Made by a program: the position numbers and the translations under genes
The notes under the pieces: generated by a model
What the model was told of the DNA's origin: nothing
The model's database searches: none
The model's input: only the letters and a program-made list of their open reading frames with translations
Part shown: positions 6,230 to 9,638 of the stretch, piece by piece
Numbering within the stretch: the first letter of the stretch is position 1
Layout of the letters: every line of letters begins with the position of its first letter
Assembly: GCA_905236595.1 (NCBI GenBank)
Contig: CAJORE010000157.1
Span: forward strand, 1-9,638
From: an uncultured Selenomonadaceae bacterium
GTDB taxonomy: Bacteria > Bacillota > Negativicutes > Selenomonadales > Selenomonadaceae
Length of the DNA stretch: 9,638 nt
Reading direction: 5' to 3'

Positions 6230-8179
6230 TCAAGTTGTTATCCATTCGGCATAGAGCTTTTCTATTTCCCGTTCTTTGGCGGCATATAGTTCGGCGTATT
6301 CTTTGCTTTTGGCCGGATCTTCTTGAGTTTCTTTTTGATTTATGATAAAGGACAAGCCTTTTAGTTCAGCTTCGGCCATGGCAATTTTTGCTTCGGCGCG
6401 GCTCACGGCTTCCTCATGTTTTTGACGGTCGATACCGCTCGATGCAGTTGGGACGATTGATTCAGCGGCGGCACTCGTGACGGTTTTGTCGGCGGAACGC
6501 GGGGATTTTTTGCGCGGTTGGGCGGCGCTTTTCTGCTTGGCGGTTGTTTGACTTAGTTGCACCGATTCTTCGTCGGCTTTTTTTTGGCGGTAATATTCGT
6601 AGTTACCGAGGTACGAGGTTATTTGTTCGTCTGCCAGTTCCCAAGTTATATTGGTTGTGCGTTCCAAAAAATAGCGATCGTGCGATACAATAAGAAAGGT
6701 GCCGTCAAAGCTTCTAAGCGCATTTTCGACGGCTTCTTTGGCGGGAATGTCCAAGTGGTTCGTCGGTTCGTCCAACACCAAGAAGTTGGCGCCGGTCAGC
6801 ATGAGCTTCAAAAAGGCCAAACGCGATTGTTCACCGCCCGAAAGTTCGCCGACAACACGATATACATCGTCACCTTTAAACAGGAAAGCGCCCAAGAGTT
6901 TGCGGGCGGTTTCTTCGTTTAGTCCGTAACCGTATACAATTTCTTTGAGAACGGTGTTGGATTTGTTCAGACCTTCATGCTGTTGCGAAAAATAGCCGAT
7001 TTTCACGCGATTGCCGATTTTTATGCGTCCTTTTGTGGCGGCAAGTTCGCCGACGATTATTCTGAGCAATGTGGTTTTTCCCGTGCCGTTGGCGCCGATT
7101 AAGGCCACGCCGTCACCTTTTTTTATGAGCAGGTTCACGTCGTCAAAGAGTTTGTGTCCGTTGGGCAAAATCATCGACAGGTGTTCCGTTTCCAAAACAC
7201 GTTCGGCACATTCAGTCGGGCGATTCAGTAAAAAACAGTCAAACACATCGTCGGGCGGCGGCAAAATTATGCGTTCCATGCGGTTGAGTTTACTTTCGCG
7301 GCCGCGAGCTTGTTTGGCTTTGATGCCGGCTTTGTATCGGGCAATGTATTCTTCGGTGCGGCGTATGTATTCCTGTTGTTTTTCGTAAGCTTTTGCAAGA
7401 CTCAGTTGAAGCTCGGCACGCAGTTCGACGAAGCGGCTGTAATTACCGGCGTAAGCGATAATTTTGCCGCCGGAAAGCTCTAATGTTTTGTTGGTTACTT
7501 TGTCCAAAAAACGGCGATCGTGGGAAATGACAATAACGCCGCCGCGATAATTCATAAGGAAATTTTCCAACCACTCAATCATCTTTATATCGAGATGATT
7601 GGTCGGTTCGTCCAACAGTAAGATATCCGGTTCGCGCATGAGCGCCTTGGCCAGCAGAATTCGCGTACGTTGCCCGCCGGAGAAATGCGCCGCATTTTTG
7701 TTGAGATCCGCATCGTTAAAGCCCAAGCCGAATGATATGCGGCGCATACGGCTTTCATAGTCATAGCCGCCGCTGTTTTCAAAGCGGGCGGTTATTTGTT
7801 CATAACGGGCAAGGGTATCGGCGGTTGCCGCAGTTGACGTATTTGTCGCCAAAACCTTTTCCAAAGCTTTTTTTTGGGCGGCAAGATCGATGATGTCGGC
7901 GAAAGCGGTCAAAAACTCTTCGCGCAGAGTGTCATTGGTATTGGCAGATGCGGCTGTTTGTTGTTTGACATAACCGACGCTTACGGCGTTGGCGAAAGTT
8001 ACCGTGCCGTCGTCGGGAGCAAGCTCTTTTGTCAGGCACTTGAAGAGCGTGGTTTTACCGGCGCCGTTTGTGCCGACAAGTCCTATGCGGTCACCCTTAT
8101 CGGCTTGAAACGATACATCGGAGAATAATTCGTTGGTGCCGAAAGATTTTGATAAATTGGTCACGGTTAACAGTCTCAT
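6230..8179 (-). CDS. ABC-F family ribosome-associated ATPase
   Basis: This 649-residue protein has two ABC ATPase domains and no membrane segments, as in the ABC-F family that acts at the ribosomal E/P site in translation. Domain 1 has Walker A GTNGAGKTT (36-44), signature HFSGGQRTR (165-173), Walker B with LLLDEPTNHLD (187-197) and the H-loop ISHD. Domain 2 has GANGTGKTT (362-370), ELSGGEQSR (445-453), VLDEPTNHLD (468-477) and VSHD. The inter-domain linker (about 245-330, including the basic run KQARGRESKLNRMERI) is of ordinary length, which suits a housekeeping YdiF/YfmR-like member more than a long-linker antibiotic-protection protein. The C-terminus (about 585-645) looks like a coiled coil after an Ala/Ser/Lys-rich spacer. 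The frame stays open 25 codons further upstream, but the ATG at 8177-8179 is preferred: it follows an AAGGTG site, begins at the family's usual MRLLTVTNLSKSFG, and makes an ATGA overlap with the LCP gene. Confidence 0.94.
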   Translation of the reverse strand: MRLLTVTNLSKSFGTNELFSDVSFQADKGDRIGLVGTNGAGKTTLFKCLTKELAPDDGTVTFANAVSVGYVKQQTAASANTNDTLREEFLTAFADIIDLAAQKKALEKVLATNTSTAATADTLARYEQITARFENSGGYDYESRMRRISFGLGFNDADLNKNAAHFSGGQRTRILLAKALMREPDILLLDEPTNHLDIKMIEWLENFLMNYRGGVIVISHDRRFLDKVTNKTLELSGGKIIAYAGNYSRFVELRAELQLSLAKAYEKQQEYIRRTEEYIARYKAGIKAKQARGRESKLNRMERIILPPPDDVFDCFLLNRPTECAERVLETEHLSMILPNGHKLFDDVNLLIKKGDGVALIGANGTGKTTLLRIIVGELAATKGRIKIGNRVKIGYFSQQHEGLNKSNTVLKEIVYGYGLNEETARKLLGAFLFKGDDVYRVVGELSGGEQSRLAFLKLMLTGANFLVLDEPTNHLDIPAKEAVENALRSFDGTFLIVSHDRYFLERTTNITWELADEQITSYLGNYEYYRQKKADEESVQLSQTTAKQKSAAQPRKKSPRSADKTVTSAAAESIVPTASSGIDRQKHEEAVSRAEAKIAMAEAELKGLSFIINQKETQEDPAKSKEYAELYAAKEREIEKLYAEWITT

Positions 8180-9537
8180 TCGTTCACCTTTTCGTAGTCG
8201 CGTCCGATGTTTACGACGGCTTGATTTTCGTCGCCGCCGTCCATTATGAGGCAAGAAAACGGCATACCGTAAAAAATATCCGTATTGTCGGCGGCGGTGG
8301 TTATTGTCGTATTCTCACGGTTGTCGGTGTTTCCTGTTTCAACGCCCGATATGACAAAGCCTTTTTGTTGCAAAATCTTGGCAACTTCTGCGCCGGCACC
8401 ATTGATGCCGCTTGAATTTATAACCATGACGGTGATGTTTTCCGGGCGGACTGCCGGAGGCAGCGTTTGATTTTCGTCGTCGGTGTTTTCTTTTTCGTCT
8501 GCGGAGTCGCTATCTTTTTCTTTGATGCCGTCGGTACTTGTTGCGGGAGCGTTATTTCCCGCATTGGCGTTGTCTTTTATTTCCTTGGGCAAGTCGCTTT
8601 CGTATTTGGCCGCGATGAGTTGGGCGCGTTCGGTAATTTTTTGCAAATCCTTTGCGTTGGTTTTTTCGGCCAGCGCCACTCTTAAGGCAACAATATCGGG
8701 CAACCAGTAGCTGACGTCTTCGTAATAAGCCGGTTTGCCCGGAACGGTGGCGACTGTCAAACCGTTGTCGTGCCAGGCTTTTATTTCACCGACGAATGAC
8801 GCCAACTCCGTCGGATTCATGTCGGTTTGGACGGAGCTTTTTACCTTGTCCAAAATTTCCGGCAGACGGGTAATTATGGCGGGATTAACCGCCTGGGTCA
8901 GAAGTGATGTCATAAATTTTTGTTGGCGCTGTATGCGGCCAATATCGCCCTCGCCGTCACGATACCGCACATATTCTTCGGCGGCTTTGCCGTCTAAGTG
9001 CTGTTCGCCGGGATATAGGTCAATTACAAGTCCGCCGTTGTCGTCCCACGGATCTTCGTAATACATACGCTTTTCGACGTTTATGTCAACGCCGCCCATG
9101 GCGTCGATGATACGTTCGAAGGCATGAGTGTCAATCATTATGTAATTGTGGATTTTTACGCCCAATAGGTTTTCGACCGATTGTTGGGTAAGCTTTTGAC
9201 CGCCAAAAGCAAAGGCGTGGTTTATTTTGTCGTAGCCGTGTCCTTCGATGGCCACGCGGGTATCACGCGGTACGGATAAAATTTGCACCGTGTGAGCCGT
9301 CTTGTCGATACACGCCACCATGAGTGTATCGCTTCGGCCGATGTCGTCGGCACGGTGATCAACACCCATAAGCATAACAAAATGTATGTTGCCGTCGGCA
9401 ACAGGTTCTTGCTCTTGGTCGCTTAATGTTTGGTTCAAGGCGAGTGCGGCGACGATAAAGACAAGGACGACGCCAATGAAAATCTTGATGCGGGTGAAAC
9501 TCCGCTTGTGGCGACGCGATTTTCGCATAACTGTCAT
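8176..9537 (-). CDS. LytR-CpsA-Psr family wall-polymer ligase with LytR_C tail
   Basis: This 453-residue membrane-anchored LCP protein likely transfers undecaprenyl-linked secondary polymers to peptidoglycan outside the membrane. A basic N-terminus (RKSRRHKR) precedes one membrane helix (about 17-34). The LCP domain (about 50-215) has MLMGVD, RSDTLMV (68-74), SVPRDTRV (88-95), KINHAFAFGG (104-113) and RYRDGEGDIGRIQRQQ (191-206), whose Arg and Asp residues bind the pyrophosphate and metal in this family. A region of about 215-315, an acidic Asn/Asp/Glu-rich linker (about 320-362) and a LytR_C domain (366-448, starting ENITVMVINSSGINGAGAE) follow. The start is uncertain. ATG 9535-9537 has GGAG only two bases upstream, whereas ATG 9526-9528 (residue 4) has it 11 bases upstream, matching spacing elsewhere in this window. 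The first start overlaps the stop of a small ORF as ATGA. It heads the visible minus-strand operon and overlaps the ABC-F gene. Confidence 0.93.
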   Translation of the reverse strand: MTVMRKSRRHKRSFTRIKIFIGVVLVFIVAALALNQTLSDQEQEPVADGNIHFVMLMGVDHRADDIGRSDTLMVACIDKTAHTVQILSVPRDTRVAIEGHGYDKINHAFAFGGQKLTQQSVENLLGVKIHNYIMIDTHAFERIIDAMGGVDINVEKRMYYEDPWDDNGGLVIDLYPGEQHLDGKAAEEYVRYRDGEGDIGRIQRQQKFMTSLLTQAVNPAIITRLPEILDKVKSSVQTDMNPTELASFVGEIKAWHDNGLTVATVPGKPAYYEDVSYWLPDIVALRVALAEKTNAKDLQKITERAQLIAAKYESDLPKEIKDNANAGNNAPATSTDGIKEKDSDSADEKENTDDENQTLPPAVRPENITVMVINSSGINGAGAEVAKILQQKGFVISGVETGNTDNRENTTITTAADNTDIFYGMPFSCLIMDGGDENQAVVNIGRDYEKVNE

Positions 9538-9605
9538 TTCTCCAGGCTATCTTTGGGAAATACTGCATAATTCGTCCGCACCCTTGCCGGGTCTTTTTCC
9601 GGCAT
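9534..9605 (-). CDS. Possible 23-residue small ORF upstream of the LCP gene
   Basis: The minus strand has GAGGAGG (9617-9623) 11 bases before an ATG at 9603-9605, the spacing seen at other starts in this window. The frame encodes 23 residues (MPEKDPARVRTNYAV, then FPKDSLEK) and stops at TGA 9534-9536, overlapping the LCP ATG as ATGA. It could be a translated small protein or a leader that couples translation into the LCP gene. I recognise no family. Another frame from ATG 9613-9615 gives 22 residues but sits only one base after the same binding site. A chance ORF is possible given its length, and the region upstream of it is outside the window. Confidence 0.35.
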   Translation of the reverse strand: MPEKDPARVRTNYAVFPKDSLEK

Positions 9606-9616
9606 ACTGCGTCATT

Positions 9617-9623
9617 CCTCCTC
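9617..9623 (-). promoter_or_regulatory. Strong Shine-Dalgarno site upstream of the LCP gene
   Basis: The minus strand reads GAGGAGG, the best anti-16S match in the right-hand part of the window. It is about 80 bases before the LCP start, too far to serve it directly, so it points to a translated frame in between (the 23-residue ORF). Confidence 0.5.
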
Positions 9624-9638
9624 AGCGTAGCACCACTA

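Noticed and set aside
8180..8254. 25-codon upstream extension of the ABC-F frame beginning MPHNGRRRRKSS
   Set aside because: It lies wholly over the end of the LCP gene, is very Arg-rich as expected of an out-of-frame reading, and has no family counterpart. The internal ATG has a binding site and starts at the usual first residues of the family.

Overview
The window looks like a chromosomal segment of a Bacillota-type bacterium. Supporting signs are strong GGAG-type ribosome binding sites, a LytR-CpsA-Psr (LCP) wall protein with a LytR_C tail, an ABC-F ATPase, RecD2 without RecBC, and HD-GYP proteins. A Negativicutes-like lineage is my best guess, but the sequence does not prove it. I see no transposase, integrase, tRNA, rRNA or CRISPR array.

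Left part, plus strand (1-2686): the 3' end of a Cof-type HAD phosphatase; an HD-GYP protein whose HD dyad reads Met-Asp; a 281-base gene-free stretch rich in inverted repeats; and a 370-residue protein with an SH3-like N-terminus, a long disordered linker and a C-terminal domain resembling EVE/PUA-like modified-base readers. This group converges on the opposite-strand genes at a perfect 18-bp bidirectional terminator (2778-2817).

Right part, minus strand (2819-9638): transcription probably enters from beyond the right edge. It passes a possible 23-codon small ORF, the LCP wall-polymer ligase, an ABC-F ribosome-associated ATPase, the RecD2 helicase and a second HD-GYP protein with all metal ligands, then ends at the same terminator. 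Two junctions overlap (ATGA at 8176-8179, TAATG around 3952) and the third gap is 61 bases, so this reads as one operon joining cell-wall assembly, translation, DNA repair and cyclic-di-GMP turnover.

The most notable points are the two differently preserved HD-GYP proteins on either side of the EVE-like gene, the unusual architecture of that gene, and the structured leader before it. The other genes are ordinary housekeeping families. I found no convincing new defence or mobile system.
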